Shown here in pieces: positions 1-11,929 of a stretch of 64,000 nucleotides of DNA. The stretch is taken from assembly GCA_028583605.1 (NCBI GenBank), contig CM053330.1, positions 20,920,129-20,984,128 on the forward strand, read 5' to 3'. The position numbers were made by a program, and so were the translations under genes. This DNA comes from Dastarcus helophoroides (lineage: Eukaryota; Arthropoda; Insecta; Coleoptera; Bothrideridae). Below the pieces are notes generated by a model. That model saw only the letters and a program-made list of their open reading frames with translations. It was not told the origin of the DNA and ran no database searches. Position 1 is the first letter of the stretch. Every line of letters starts with the position of its first letter.

Positions 1-598
1 GCAAACCATTCGTTTTTCCCTTATCAAAAGTCGCTCAAAGCACCTAAAGAAGTATCCACTTCAACTATAAAATAAAAAGGTATGACGATTATAAAAAGCT
101 CTTTTAATAATCCAATTCGTCTTACTAATTTCGCTATATTCCTGCAGCTACAACTTTGCATCATTTTCCAAATTTATGCCAAGATGAATTTGAAAAGATT
201 GTTCAGAAATTGCAATTTCTTTCAACTTAAAATTTGTTGGGAACCACATATTATTTTTTTATTGTTTAATATAAATATACACAATCCACTGTTAGGTATA
301 TTAATTTGTAAATCACACACTTCTTTTAAATTATGCATTAATATGCGTTAGTTTTTTGAATCTGGCACATTTAACAAACGAAAAGTTTACAAAGTCCTAT
401 TTAAAATGTTTTCCAATAACAGCTATTTAAACTAACGATCCGAAAGTTGAATCCGACATGCAAATAATTACTGCCTAAACAAATAAAGAACATCAATAAC
501 AAAACTAAAATATTATTAATAAAATAATACGTATATCAATAGTAATGTGTTGTCTCAACTGTCAATTGTATTTTACTTCAAAGCGTTTGCATGCATGA
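1..598. other. no gene recognised
   Basis: AT-rich sequence. Short open frames exist on the plus strand but have low-complexity composition and no recognisable domain, so I see nothing to annotate. Confidence 0.5.
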
Positions 599-790
599 TC
601 ATGATGTCAGAACCAACCAATTGGAACGCTTATATCTTGCCTGGTTCTGTAGCCCAGAGGCAAATCCAATACGCCTACGGGACTGCGTTTGGGAAGGAGG
701 TGGTATATGAAGCGAGCGAGAGGCTGCTACAAACTTGTGATCCGAATTTCCAAGCGGTGATGTCACAAAGAGTTTATACAAATTTGATAA
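599..790 (-). pseudogene. possible non-LTR retrotransposon endonuclease scrap
   Basis: The minus-strand frame ending near 790 reads LFVTSPLGNSDHKFVAASRS. This resembles the end of the apurinic endonuclease domain of jockey- or R1-like non-LTR retrotransposons, where a conserved (S)PLG.SDH motif lies before the linker to reverse transcriptase. No RT follows in the expected direction. The RNase H relic at 1439-2470 is on the same strand but on the wrong side to belong to the same copy. The identification rests on one short motif. A chance frame is the main alternative. Confidence 0.35.
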
Positions 791-822
791 ATTTGTAAGA
801 AAAAGGTCGAGTAGATTAGGTT

Positions 823-944
823 GATGGGTATCTACATCAGGAGTCCTTGTGGCTTTCTCAACTTATTGCGATAATCCACAGGTGATGGCGGATTATCGCA
901 ATTAGTTGAGGAACCCACAAGAATTCCTGATGTAGATACCCATC
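823..944. repeat. 122-bp hairpin (two nested inverted arms)
   Basis: Positions 823-852 pair with 915-944 with few mismatches, and an inner pair, 866-877 with 890-901, is exact (TTGCGATAATCC against GGATTATCGCAA). The whole block folds into one stem-loop. It may be a small foldback MITE, but no target duplication was established. Confidence 0.75.
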
Positions 945-1438
945 ATACATAAATCAGGTAAAACCTTGATATCCATATGGTGTTAATTTTCTAAAAATCC
1001 ACTGCCGATCCCAAGCTTTGGTAATCTTTAATGTAATGTTATGTGTTAGAGATAATACATTTTTATCGACTTTAAGAGATTAACCATAGGTGTTTTACCA
1101 TGAACCTTTAATTTTGGTTAAAATGAGTTGAAGTTTGATTAAAGATTTTTTCGTTGAAGATTTATCATTCGCTAGTAATCACGGATTGCAGAACTCAACA
1201 TTTAATGTTGAATGTTGCTCTCACCAGTCTGCCTTATCAACCAGATAACAGATAACGCAATAACTGTCTGTTGACCTATTAACGCAGTTTGTAGCGAACC
1301 AGGAGAGGAGCGTCTTGTTAAGCAAGATAAGATTAGATTAGATATGATATAGGTCGGACAGGATATTTACATTCCTCTCATTACTGCGACCTTAAAGATC
1401 TATTGTAATAAACCCCGATATATGTATGGTTCCCAAAT
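945..1438. other. no gene recognised
   Basis: No coding pattern, structured RNA or repeat relationship was recognised here. Confidence 0.45.
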
Positions 1439-2470
1439 TCCCAAGCTTGTGTAAAAGCCTAGGATTTTCCTAGAAGAAATTTTACTTATCTCTGCAGCTG
1501 CAACTTGCACCTGTTCCAGGTGAAGTAGTCTTCTGTAAAACAATGCTTTGAATGTGCAAAGTAAGCGTTTTGCAGTTCTCTTGGCTTCGTTGCAGAAGCG
1601 GCAAGTCTCTGAGTCCGCTTTGCCTATATTTTTAGAATAGAATCTTAGTGCGCCTGTAAGAAGGCCTGTTATTAAGCTTAACTTTGGTTTGCTGAGGTCG
1701 AGACATTCCTTTGTCTTGATATGCGAATATGTGATGAACTTTTTCGTTTGGTTTTGTCCTGAAATTAATTTCCAGTGGAATTTTTTTTGTTTCTTTTCTC
1801 ATTTGTGGACTTCATTTCTTATACGGCATTTTGCTATACCAAAATAAGGGTCCAAAAAATGGGGATGCTGCACCTTCTCTGGCTAGGCGATCGCCAATCT
1901 CATTTCCCTCAATACCTATGTGTGCTGGCACCCACATCAAGGTTACCTTGTTGCGAGCAGCCAATTGTTTTAGTAGCTGTAGTCAGTCCCACACTAGTAT
2001 GGATTTGCCAGTAAAGCTACTCAGAGCTTTAAGCGTCGCTTGACTGTTCGAACAGATATAGATCCTTGCTACTCATAAGTCCTTCGACAGACATTCCCGA
2101 GTGCATAGGTCAATGGCATGTACTGCTGCCTGGAAGATTGTGGAAGTTTGACCTAAGGCTTCTGTTAGCCTATATATTGGACCATATACGTCGACCTCAA
2201 CACCTTCTGCTATTTTTGACCCATCTTTGTATTAGATAAGTGATACTTGCGGTAGTTTAGGTTTTTGGTCCATCCCACTCATATGGAGATCATTTATGAC
2301 CACTTGAAAGTGTTCGAACTCCATCCTGGTTTGTATTTTATCAACCGATTTTATCGTTGCCGAGGACACAAATTCTTTGAGAAAACTCACGTGTCCGATA
2401 AAGTCTCCTTCCTTTAGGTCAATTGACTGAACCAGTCTTAAAGCCCCAAGAATTACTCTTTCAGGCAAAG
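1439..2470 (-). pseudogene. non-LTR retrotransposon ORF2 3' end (RT tail, RNase H, zinc knuckle)
   Basis: Read on the minus strand, three blocks come in the order of a jockey/R1-type ORF2 C-terminus. First is an RT-to-RNase H linker (frame 2468-2232). Second is an RNase H domain starting with YKDGSK near 2231-2213 and ending with WVPAHIGIEGNEIGDRLA near 1950-1880. Third is a CRFCNE...LLC zinc-knuckle tail near 1620-1560. In intact relatives the domain starts YTDGSK and has an SDSQA strand. Here the latter reads SNSQA and the second acidic position appears to be Ala, so catalytic residues are lost. In-frame stops and frame changes are present. The upstream RT and endonuclease are missing, as in 5'-truncated copies. 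Assignment to a non-LTR RNase H is firm; the exact clade is uncertain. Confidence 0.82.
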
Positions 2471-5400
2471 TTTATGGGTTGATTTGCCCCTCTTTTAAAA
2501 TGTCGATTTTTGTTTTTCGAAATTTTTTCTTCTAAATTCGTGATTAAAATTGTTAACATAATTTCTGAGACAATAGTTGGTTTAAAACTTTATAGAAAAC
2601 TAGTGGCGTATTTATCTGAAACGGACCATAACTTGGAGCGGCTCACGTCTATGCAATGAGATCGTCCACTACACAGTACTCCTGTAATTAAAATATAAAC
2701 TGATTCTATTCATTAAACGGTGGGTCGCCCCTAACGTTCTTAAAATTATTAGCACATTCAATAAACACAATATAATAACACTATGTGACACTGATCGGTG
2801 CCCATGAAACAGATAGCTAAGATGGGTTTTCACTAGGTATAGCATATAGGTAGTGAATATTTTATGATCCTATCATGTCTTGTTTTGGAGAGGCAGGGTG
2901 AGACATTTTTGAGTACCTTCCTGTTAGGTATTTGGTTGAAATTACGTTTATTGAAACAATATGCTTATTAGTTATTAGTAAGATTTTGATGAACTATTTG
3001 TGGATTTGTGGAGGTTGCTGTAAGGTTTTTCAAGATCAATACCAAAAAACTGACCGAAATTTCTGCACAAATTCATTAATTTATGTGTAAATAGTACATT
3101 CTAAAGCCTTAGGGAAATAACTACCCGTATATTTTTTTGGGAAGTTTTGTATTTATTCTAGGATAATCAATGAATTCAGCAATTGTTTTGTGTACCACCA
3201 CACTATCTTGGCTAAATGGAAACAAGACGTCGAAACCATTGACAACACCAAATCTGTTATCACTAGAAGGATTGCTACATTTGTGCGGCGGGTATACAAG
3301 GATTTTCGAAAAAACTCAAGCATAATATTGAGTTCTCCATTATAACTTCTGTATCAAAACAAATAACTCATACTGAACCTGTCTGCTACTTTGCCTCTTA
3401 AAAGAAATCAAACTATAAAGTTCGGTATGTCCAGAGATGAAGATAACGATGAACACATGAAAGTCCTGAATCAATATCAGGAGTCAAGGTTTTTAACCTT
3501 TCTACGTAATTGTCATTTAATTAAACAACATGAATTATATGATTTGATACGAAATCAAAATTGATCTGTGAGATTCCATTCCCATTTCTCGTTTTTCCTT
3601 GAAATCTTGAAACTATGAGTAATGAGCAGGGGCAGAGGTTTTACCAAAGGCTTGAAAAGTGCTACCAAAATCGTTGCATTGCAACTATGTTAGACGGTCA
3701 CTGTTAATATTTGAAGGTAAAAGATGCTTCCCAAAATAAACAGCAGAGTTAAAAATGTTACCTGTTTTGTGTATAATACTTGTTTTTAACAATGCATTTG
3801 GTGTTTTATGGTGCAAAATATAATAGAAATTTTTATCGTCGGGTTTTTCTGAACAATTAACAAAAAAATTAAAATATGTAAACCTGAGTGTTTATTTTTT
3901 AGTTTATTTAATAACAACCGTACTCTAAAAAATGGTACGTGTTAGAGAAAAGTTATGCATATATTCCTATTAAACGTTATGTATAAATGAACACAATCAT
4001 GGGCAAAAAAGTAAATACTAGGAGCATAACTTGTAAGTATTCTAAAACTGAGAAATAAAAAATACGGTCCCACCTTGCTATCACAATCTTTGCTTGTCGT
4101 AGGTTGATGATACAACTTTACATCGCAAATTGGAACTACAAATTTAATTCCCCAGTTTAGGAATAGTATTATTTATACTCGCAAGGTAAAGTATATTTAT
4201 TTTTTGGCCATGACTTTAAATACGTAAATTTAAAGAGGGTGCTTAAATTTTTTTGAAATTTGTTACGCAGTGTAGTTGTAATACTAATAACTATTTTACA
4301 CCACACAATTCATTACAATATTATTTGTAGAAATATCAGAGCCGTCGGGCCGAGCGTACAAGGGGGCGGCAAAATAGGATGAAGGAACCTTTTTTATAAT
4401 AAAAAATAGAGTGATTATTACTGTTAGGAATTGTTAAATCCAGCGAAGACCCCTATTTTTTTTAAATATTGTGGTACAAAAACAAAGCGTGTTAATTTAC
4501 ACGCAGGCGCTGAAACAGCCAGCGACGATCCTGAAAAATTGGTACAACATTTTAATCTAACAGCAAAAAACTTGCAATTCTCTTAGCAATCGAATTCGAT
4601 ATAAAAGCTTTATTATATGAACCCACCTTCATTTATATTTTTATTTAGGTAGGTAGTATTTGTTGGACGATGTTATAAAATTAATACTTCGGAAGTGAAA
4701 TTCTTCCTATTTCGTTTTGTATGAAGTTTCTCTCTACTCTTTATAAAGGCAAATACAAAGTGAAAGTTTGTCTTGCAAGTTTCAGTAATTTCCAGCTATT
4801 GCTTTCAAAGTCAGTGCGTTAATCTAGCAAATCCTCTTTAGCATATATCAACCTCTTCATAATTTAATAGCTTAATTTGTTCTGAAATCTGTTGAAATCT
4901 AAATAGAAGCAATGTGTTTTGTCACAAATTAATGTGTTAAAAGGATAAAGGAATAATTAAATTCTAGTTTATAAAACCCTTAACAATATACGCATAGCTA
5001 GGAAGTTTCCTATAGAAACTTGAAGTTTCAAACGCCGACATACAAATAAATAAACAGGAATTAAAGTCGAATTAGAGGAGATTTAAGATTACCTTAATAT
5101 ATATGGTTCCCCAAAATAAACGAATTTACATAATATCAATATTATAGTGTATGGACTGCAACTTGTATTTAATTTGCAATTAAAGTTCGTTAAAAATAGA
5201 AATGAAGGTTTTTATTTTTTTATGGAGTTTCACCTTTTTTATTAAAATTTCTACTTTGAGCTTGAAACTGTAAAATCCACAAATTCTTTATTTTATCTAA
5301 ATTTTGACTTTTTTCTCACACTTTCTTATTTAGACTGATATCATTTTGTAAAGTTTTTGTAGCAAATTGAAATGTACAAAAATATACAGGGTATTATCTT

Positions 5401-7157
5401 TAAAAAAAACGAAACTTTAGTGCACCACTCTGTATACCTTCATCCTGTATAATAAAAAATTATAACAGGCATCATACGCTAATGTACCTCTGTAGTAAAA
5501 ACATTTTTGTTACGGAAACAATTATGGTAAAGGAGATACAGGGCTTTACCGTACTAATGACTTTCCTTGTATAGTTTTGTGTATTTTATTTGTTCAAGAA
5601 ATATTTCAGCGACAACATTTTTTAATATATTTTATACAATTCAGCGTAATAATACCTACATATCACTATATTGCTGCATCTTATTTAATATGGAGTCGTA
5701 ATCCAGAATTCTGGGAAAAAGGATTTAAACGAATTCATGCAGGTTTGTAATTTCCATGTTTATTAATCTTATAGAAAATATCGCTTCTCATGAATATAAA
5801 TAGAAATTACCATAGCAAGGTATTGAATTTCTGACGTTTGTGCGTATTATTTCTTTAGATTGGATGTTCCAAGAACGGGAATCGCCAATTTTAAAATTGC
5901 ACAAATTAAAAAACATATGGAAAGACGTTGAATAAAATGTTCTCTCATGCTGTTGGCAGCTCGTCTTATTGTGCTCTTTCTTACTTCTTACATTAAACAG
6001 ATTGCACCATTGAGCTTCAATATTGTAGGATTGATTGGTCGATAAGTAATAATAACTTATTTTTTCTCATGCAACGTGAGACCCTTTCATACTTTTTCTA
6101 TATTTTAACTCTAAATTGGAAATTTTTATTTTCAATTCCTAAGTTCCATAAAAAAGAGCAGAAGATTCGTTTTTAAGTTCACCATACAAATCTACTTTAC
6201 TCTCAAAAATACTTCTGACATTAACATATATCTTATGCCACATGCGTTTCACAAAAAGATATTCCGCATCATATTGCGTAGTCCATAAGGTCAGTAACAG
6301 GAGTCGTTTATTAAATGTTCTGCCAGGAAGTGAGCATCTTATTTAGTGAAATTATTGCAAAAATTGAAAGACCGAATTGTCAACTAAAAGTCAATAAGCA
6401 ATTTGTACCCCTTCTATTCTTAAGTTCTTGGGCAATGACACTTCTAAATAACCAGCTTTATCTTTATACAGGCTGAGTCTTTAGTAGGAACGGTAATATG
6501 GTACAACAATTTTTTTGTTATCAAAAATCGTTTTAATACAAAGATGTACTGGCATATGTCGCTTATATTAAAATTATGTTTTACTATACGAGAGAATATA
6601 CAGATTGAACCAAATTTCATTTCCACTACAGGGATCTCGTAAACTATTAGATACAAGAAAACTTAAATGGGAAAAGTAATGCAGAATTCAGTGCCCAATT
6701 TTATTTCGCTGAGAAAGCAATTGAATTCCAATTCGTCTTGACTTTGTTTAGAAAAAACTCAAAATCGCCATTTTTAAAAATCAGCTGTAACTTGTTTATT
6801 TGAAGTCCAATTGAAAAAAATCAAAAATAATTAGTTGTTCTTTAAGGCCTTTTTATTGATGTATATTATTTTTTTTTAATTGAACTAATGCCGAGAAAAT
6901 TATCTCAACTTTGTTATTTCTTATGAACACCATATTGGATTTTATCATTTGCGAAGTTAACATATTTTTCTAATTAATTTGATGTATATCATGCCGTACT
7001 TCAAATGTGGCAAAGTGGGTTAAATGAACTAATTTTTTGTCTTTAAACAAAAAATTTATAGTAGGCGATGCAAGTACCATAACTTTTAATAATAAATAAT
7101 ACAGTTCCTAAAAAAGTAATAATAATTATTAAAAATCCAAATATATTATAACAAACT
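2471..7157. other. long AT-rich stretch without a recognised gene
   Basis: No convincing coding region, RNA gene or bounded element was found. Around 5385-5560 there are scraps resembling the CAGGGTG-type ends of mariner-like elements. The stretch 6575-6960 is loosely similar to 20300-20640 (shared phrases ending in ACACCATATTG), suggesting two diverged copies of an unidentified repeat. The rest shows nothing I can support. Confidence 0.45.
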
Positions 7158-7161
7158 CTAT

Positions 7162-7453
7162 TGTAAGCAACCAGAGTTGGCCCGCATTGTTTATATTTCG
7201 TGGCGCCAATCACCAGGAAGGAATTCCAATCTCAGCTTGTCCCGGCTGCGGGGATACTCTCCCAGCGTCACTCGGGCCTGGCGGAAGTGGATTGTTAATT
7301 CAATATTCCTGTTCAATAAATCGATAAATCGTTACCTGTTTTAATATTCGTTTAATTAATATTTTGAAGTTTGTGTTACCTCTTATCGTTATAATTTGTG
7401 TGTCGCTACCGTTATTGGTGTTTAAATTATGGAGGAGGAACACGAATCTAACA
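7162..7453 (+). repeat. 5' LTR (292 bp)
   Basis: Begins TGTAAGCAACC and ends GAATCTAACA. It matches 10201-10492 throughout by eye. It contains AATAAATCGATAAA near 7315-7330, a plausible polyadenylation region. Confidence 0.88.
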
Positions 7454-7468
7454 GCAGCGGTGGGATTC
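7454..7468 (+). promoter_or_regulatory. putative primer-binding site, tRNA-Leu-like
   Basis: Directly after the LTR, GCAGCGGTGGGATTC is complementary to the 3' portion of a eukaryotic tRNA-Leu (acceptor stem plus T arm) as I remember it. The usual leading TGG, complementary to the tRNA CCA tail, is absent; LTR-terminal ACA occupies that position. The tRNA identity needs comparison with the host tRNA set. Confidence 0.55.
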
Positions 7469-7484
7469 CCCTCTGTTTTCCGAA

Positions 7485-7754
7485 ATGTTTGCGAAAAGTG
7501 CAATGGAAAAGTTAGTTGTGGAAATGGTGAAATCTGTAGGCAGTACCAAAGTGATTCCTGTGAAATCGTTCTTCCTCTATCTCGTTCGGAAATTTAAAAA
7601 AAAAATGGTTAAATCAGGTAGTAAAAAAAGCGAGTTTTTATGGTTAGATCGGCCAGAACTGGTAAGAGTTGATTGTTTTGTTTTTTTTTTGTCACTGATG
7701 TCCATAATTGGATTGACAATGGATCTTCTACTTAAGAAATTGGGCAATACTTAG
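7485..7754 (+). CDS. hypothetical 89-codon frame inside the LTR element
   Basis: The frame starts shortly after the primer site, where gag would begin. The product is Lys-rich in its first two thirds and hydrophobic near the end, with no zinc knuckle or other recognisable domain. It could be a gag leftover or chance; I do not recognise it. No other interior frame looks like a retroelement protein. Confidence 0.15.
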   Translation: MFAKSAMEKLVVEMVKSVGSTKVIPVKSFFLYLVRKFKKKMVKSGSKKSEFLWLDRPELVRVDCFVFFLSLMSIIGLTMDLLLKKLGNT

Positions 7755-8980
7755 AAATGATTTCTTTAAAGCTTTGTTGCTTCCTTGATGAAGTTTTAGT
7801 TTGTATTTTTTTTTTAATTTTACTCTGTTGGCAATTAATAAGCTCTGTTGAAAAGTTTCCGTACTGGATAGAGTACGTAAAGTACGCATGATTTGACCGA
7901 ATTAATTGTTTGCAAAATAAAGGAAAGTAAAAATGAAGAAAGTGTCGCTAAGCTCAATTCTAATTCTGTCACCGATTGCCTACTTAAATTTAATACCCAA
8001 ACAAACCATTCAGGGTGTTAGGTCAACGAACTATATGAGATTTGTCTCTTGGTCGATCTGACGACTGCAGGGAGTATCGCTATGTTGGGTGGCGTTGCCT
8101 CGCCCGTTACGAAATATCCACATAGCAGTAAAGAAGAAATTAATTTACTAAAACAGAGTAACATTTCGTTCAATCGGTACTAGTCAAATGCAATTTTTGT
8201 TTTTTTTTAAATATTTTGTGAAATAAAGCAGAACGCAACAACAATCCAGTAAAATTTACCACTGAATCCGATAAAAGAATCACGATTCCTTTCATTGAAT
8301 CGGTAGTAGTTTTTTACGCCTTTCATGGATAAGGGACCGAATGTGTCATTTAATGTCTGAAACACATTCGTTGGCTCGTTTTTAAAGTAAACAAACACAG
8401 CCGCACGGCTGGGTATAATCTTGGGTGTAATATTTCTTATTTCGAAACGCATTCTATACCGAAGAAAAGCCGAAGTTAAAAACATAGTACAACTTAGTTT
8501 ATTTGACCTCCAGTTTGGTTCCTGCTATAAATTTACTATGACGTATTCATTGATTATGCCCTACATTAAAAACCTAAATCGTTGGATGCGATAATGGACG
8601 AGGGTAACAAATAGTTGTTTCTTTTATACCGACACCTTCACAAAATTGCATACACATGCTAAAGTAGGTTTTCAGAGGCACATATTTTGTTTTGGTATCC
8701 CTAAATTTATGACAATAAATAGATTGTAGTGCAAACAAGTGCAATTTTTTTCTGTTTGAAAATTTTTGGATGTTTCCTGATATACATGGGGCAAACAGTC
8801 AAATCTAACGTATAGCTTTATGAGCTTGATTTGAGTTAAGGATTGGCCGAGGGTTATGTAAAAAGATCACTAAGTAATAAAAATTACTAGTCAAAAGCGA
8901 TAAATAATAATCTTTTACAAGAGTTTAAAAACTAAGAAAATTGGTGATTTTGTATTGCCCTATAGAAAAAAAAGAAGCTC

Positions 8981-9790
8981 ACATTAACGACCATTGGTTA
9001 CCGTTATGTTTTAGGCATTTCGAAGAAGGCTTTACTGTAGTACATTAACGACGATTTGGTTACCGTTATGTTTTATGCATTTCGAAGATGGCTTTGCCAT
9101 AGTACATTAACAACGATTTGGTTACCGTTATGTTTTATGCATTTCGAAGATGGCTTTACCGTAGTACATTAACAACGATTTGGTTACCGTTATGTTTTAT
9201 GCATTTCGAAGATGGCTTTGCCATAGTACATTAACAACGATTTGGTTACCGTTATGTTTTATGCATTTCGAAGATGGCTTTGCCATAGTACATTAACAAC
9301 GATTTGGTTACCATTATGTTTTATACATTTCGAAGATGGCTTTACCGTAGTACATTAACGACGATTTGGTTACCGTCATGTTTTTTTGCATTTCGAAGAT
9401 GGCTTTGCCATAGTACATTAACAACGATTTGGTTACCGTTATGTTTTATGCATTTCGAAGATGGCTTTGCCATAGTACATTAACAACGATTTGGTTACCG
9501 TTATGTTTTATACATTTCGAAGATGGCTTTACCGTAGTACATTAACGACGATTTGGTTACCGTCATGTTTTTTTTGCATTTCGAAGATGGCTTTGCCGTA
9601 GTACATTAACGACGATTTGGTTACCGTTATGTTTTACACATTTCGAAGCATGGATTTTTCCATGGTACATTATTAACGATTTGGTTCCCGTTATATTTTA
9701 AACATTTCGAAGCATGGGTTTTCCATGGTACATTATTAACGATTTGGTTCCCGTTATGTTTTTAAACATTTCGAAGCATGAGTTTTCCAT
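8981..9790. repeat. tandem array, ~62-bp unit, about 13 copies
   Basis: The unit starts ACATTAACRACGATTTGGTT and includes TTCGAAGATGGCTTTRCC. The first eleven units are close copies; the last two (from about 9662) share TTCGAAGCATG and diverge. Units differ at a few recurrent positions (for example GCCATAGT versus ACCGTAGT), as expected from local duplication of blocks. The array lies wholly inside the LTR element. Confidence 0.9.
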
Positions 9791-10053
9791 GATCCATTAA
9801 CAATGATTGGTTTCTGGTGGATATGGGTCAGCGTCTCCCATGGAAATAAACACCGATTGGTTTCTAACGTGCATGGGTCAGCATACTCCCATGGAAATTA
9901 CCAACGTTTAGTTTCTGACGTACATGGGTCAGCATACTCCCATGGAAATTAACAACGATTAGTTTCTGATGTGCATGGGTCAGAATACTCCCGTGGAAAT
10001 TAACATGTATGTATTTAAAACATTTCGGATCATGGAATCAACGTACTTTCATG
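9791..10053. repeat. second tandem array, ~51-bp unit, about 4 copies
   Basis: Units share TGCATGGGTCAGCATACTCC followed by CATGGAAATTA and then a GATTRGTTTCT segment. The array abuts the 62-bp array and may derive from it through the shared ATTAACAACGATT and CATGG words. A weak last unit reaches about 10053. Confidence 0.75.
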
Positions 10054-10200
10054 GTAAACAAATTAGTATTTAATTCATTTTTCCTAAACAAAATGGTTTT
10101 TTTTCTTCCTTTAGTCGAAAAGGAAGAAATGTATTGACTTTGATTTGATTTGGTAATGACAAGGTATGTTCCGAGAGCGAAACATCCGTCAGGTTGGCCG

Positions 10201-10492
10201 TGTAAGCAACCAGAGTTGGCCCGCATTGTTTATATTTCGTGGCGCCAATCACCAGGAAGGAATTCCAATCTCAGCTTGTCCCGGCTGCGGGGATACTCTC
10301 CCAGCGTCACTCGGGCCTGGCGGAAGTGGATTGTTAATTCAATATTCCTGTTCAATAAATCGATAAATCGTTACCTGTTTTAATATTCGTTTAATTAATA
10401 TTTTGAAGTTTGTGTTACCTCTTATCGTTATAATTTGTGTGTCGCTACCGTTATTGGTGTTTAAATTATGGAGGAGGAACACGAATCTAACA
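10201..10492 (+). repeat. 3' LTR (292 bp)
   Basis: Direct copy of 7162-7453, followed by the CTAT target duplication. The 20 bases upstream are not purine-rich, so no canonical polypurine tract is visible. Confidence 0.88.
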
Positions 10493-10695
10493 CTATAGTA
10501 TTGAAACATTTACTAATAATCGTTACGTGCACGATTGCCTTTAAATTAAGTAATTCTCAGAATATTGCAAGAGCCTTATTAAGGACGACTTTCCCATGAC
10601 TCATTCGCAAGTGTGCGTTCCAGATCTCTCTAGAAGTTAAATATTTTAAGACCGATAATGTGCATAAATAAGAGAATCATTTCTAATATTAGATT

Positions 10696-11012
10696 TGGTG
10701 GAACGGACTGGTCGTTGTTATCTTCAAAATTTGAAATACAAAATTTGTCCCCTGAAACCAAGAAAGATTAAAAAGCGCAACAAACGTTTATCTAACGCGT
10801 TTCGATAGCCAAGCTGTCATCTTCAGAGGGATACTAACACCTAATCTTAAATACCGTAAATACCGGATAAGTCTGGTATTTACCAAATTTCATGCAGGAA
10901 TTGTCCTCAAAAGTATGTCGGGCAAACTAGACGATCTCTTAAAATCCGACTGAAGGAGCATTTGGCTCACTTGAGGTACGGAAAAACTGAGAAGTCAAGT
11001 GTGGCTAGACAT
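10696..11012 (+). mobile_element. Penelope-like element fragment, end repeat plus GIY-YIG domain (family A)
   Basis: The left part (10696-10840) is an end repeat shared with 24190-24340, 25460-25563, 38838-38996 and 56386-56480. It carries CTTGTCC..., then CCAAGAAAGATTAAAAA, then ACGCGTTTCGA...TCATCTTCAGAG. Codons 10869-11012 encode KSGIYQISCRNCPQ then KYVGQTRRSLK, the GIY...YVG core of the GIY-YIG nuclease at the C-terminus of PLE proteins, ending at a TGA at 11013. The RT is missing between end repeat and nuclease, so this is an internally deleted or 5'-truncated copy. Orientation and layout match 56386-59045. Confidence 0.85.
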
Positions 11013-11929
11013 TGATCTTCATAAAATGCTACATAAACTGCAGTTATTGAATAGAATATTCTATAACAAGTTATGGAGTTGCGTATACCACACGATCGAA
11101 AAGTTTTCGGTGAAATAGGCCATTCCAAACGTGTTGTAGACTATACTTTATCTAAAAAGATTATAGAAAACCCCTAAAAGTTCAAAAAAATATTTAAAAT
11201 AGATTACAATTTTGAAACGCGAGACTTATAATAAATACCTTAATTGTAACATGTAACCATAGTAAAAAAACAAGTTATGATGAATGAACCTGATTCGCCG
11301 AAAGACGTAAGAGAATATTAATATTCTAAAAGGTGTGTAAAAATACCAGTATTCTGAATGGGTGCTGGAATAATATTTATTTGATTACAAGTTTTAGTCA
11401 TAGAATGTGCAGTTTCTATAATAGTGTTAGAGAACATTAATTTCTTAATAAATAAATGTTATGGCACATACTTCTAAAAAAGAGTTTACAAAATTACAAC
11501 TAAATATGTTGCCCCCGCGAAGGTCCTTCAATCCGAGTAAAATGTCAAGTATTATTATTATTATATTTGACTTAGTAAGGCCACGTTATAAATTTAACTT
11601 GCTTTTTTTGGAAATTATTGCCGCTCTGGAAAGCCTGTCTGTTTTATTACTTTTCTTAATTAAAACTGAAATAAAATTGACTAAAGAGCACTAATTTTGC
11701 ACCGTTAACTTCTTTTACATTTATATTTTAAAACATAACCAAAAACTAGAAAATAATTTCTCGTCGCCCCGTACAAGTTTATAATTCCATGCAGAATATA
11801 AAGTCCATACAAATCTTTCCGAAAATCGGTAGCTATGCAAATACTTTAAAACGAAAGACGGCAAGCGCAATAAAATTGCTAAAAAATGTGAGCGCAAAGT
11901 TAAGTTTTTTCCATATTTTTTTAATGTTT
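11013..11929. other. no gene recognised
   Basis: The first ~200 bp may be decayed PLE 3' sequence. A 77-codon plus-strand frame at 11461-11694 has no recognisable domain. Confidence 0.4.

Larger units (their letters stand above)
7158..10496 (+). mobile_element. non-autonomous LTR retrotransposon with CTAT target duplication
   Basis: Two direct copies of a 292-bp sequence that begins TGT and ends ACA (7162-7453 and 10201-10492) flank a 2.75-kb interior. The 4-bp CTAT lies immediately outside both ends (7158-7161 and 10493-10496), as expected of an integrase-made target duplication. I read the two LTRs as identical base for base, implying recent insertion. A tRNA-complementary primer site adjoins the first LTR, setting plus orientation, and AATAAA motifs lie inside the LTR in that orientation. 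The interior has no recognisable gag, protease, RT, RNase H or integrase. About a third of it is tandem repeats, and no clear polypurine tract precedes the 3' LTR. It therefore must have been mobilised in trans. A 4-bp duplication suggests a gypsy- or BEL-type helper, but this is inference. Confidence 0.85.

Noticed and set aside
3130..3600. Possible retroelement coding remnant (some protein-like stretches)
   Set aside because: No motif could be matched on either strand.
8207..8485. 92-codon minus-strand frame inside the LTR element
   Set aside because: Opposite to the element's orientation and without any recognisable domain.
8981..9790. Regular repeat array that might suggest a CRISPR array
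   Set aside because: Whole 62-bp units repeat without unique spacers, and the DNA is eukaryotic TE sequence inside an LTR element.
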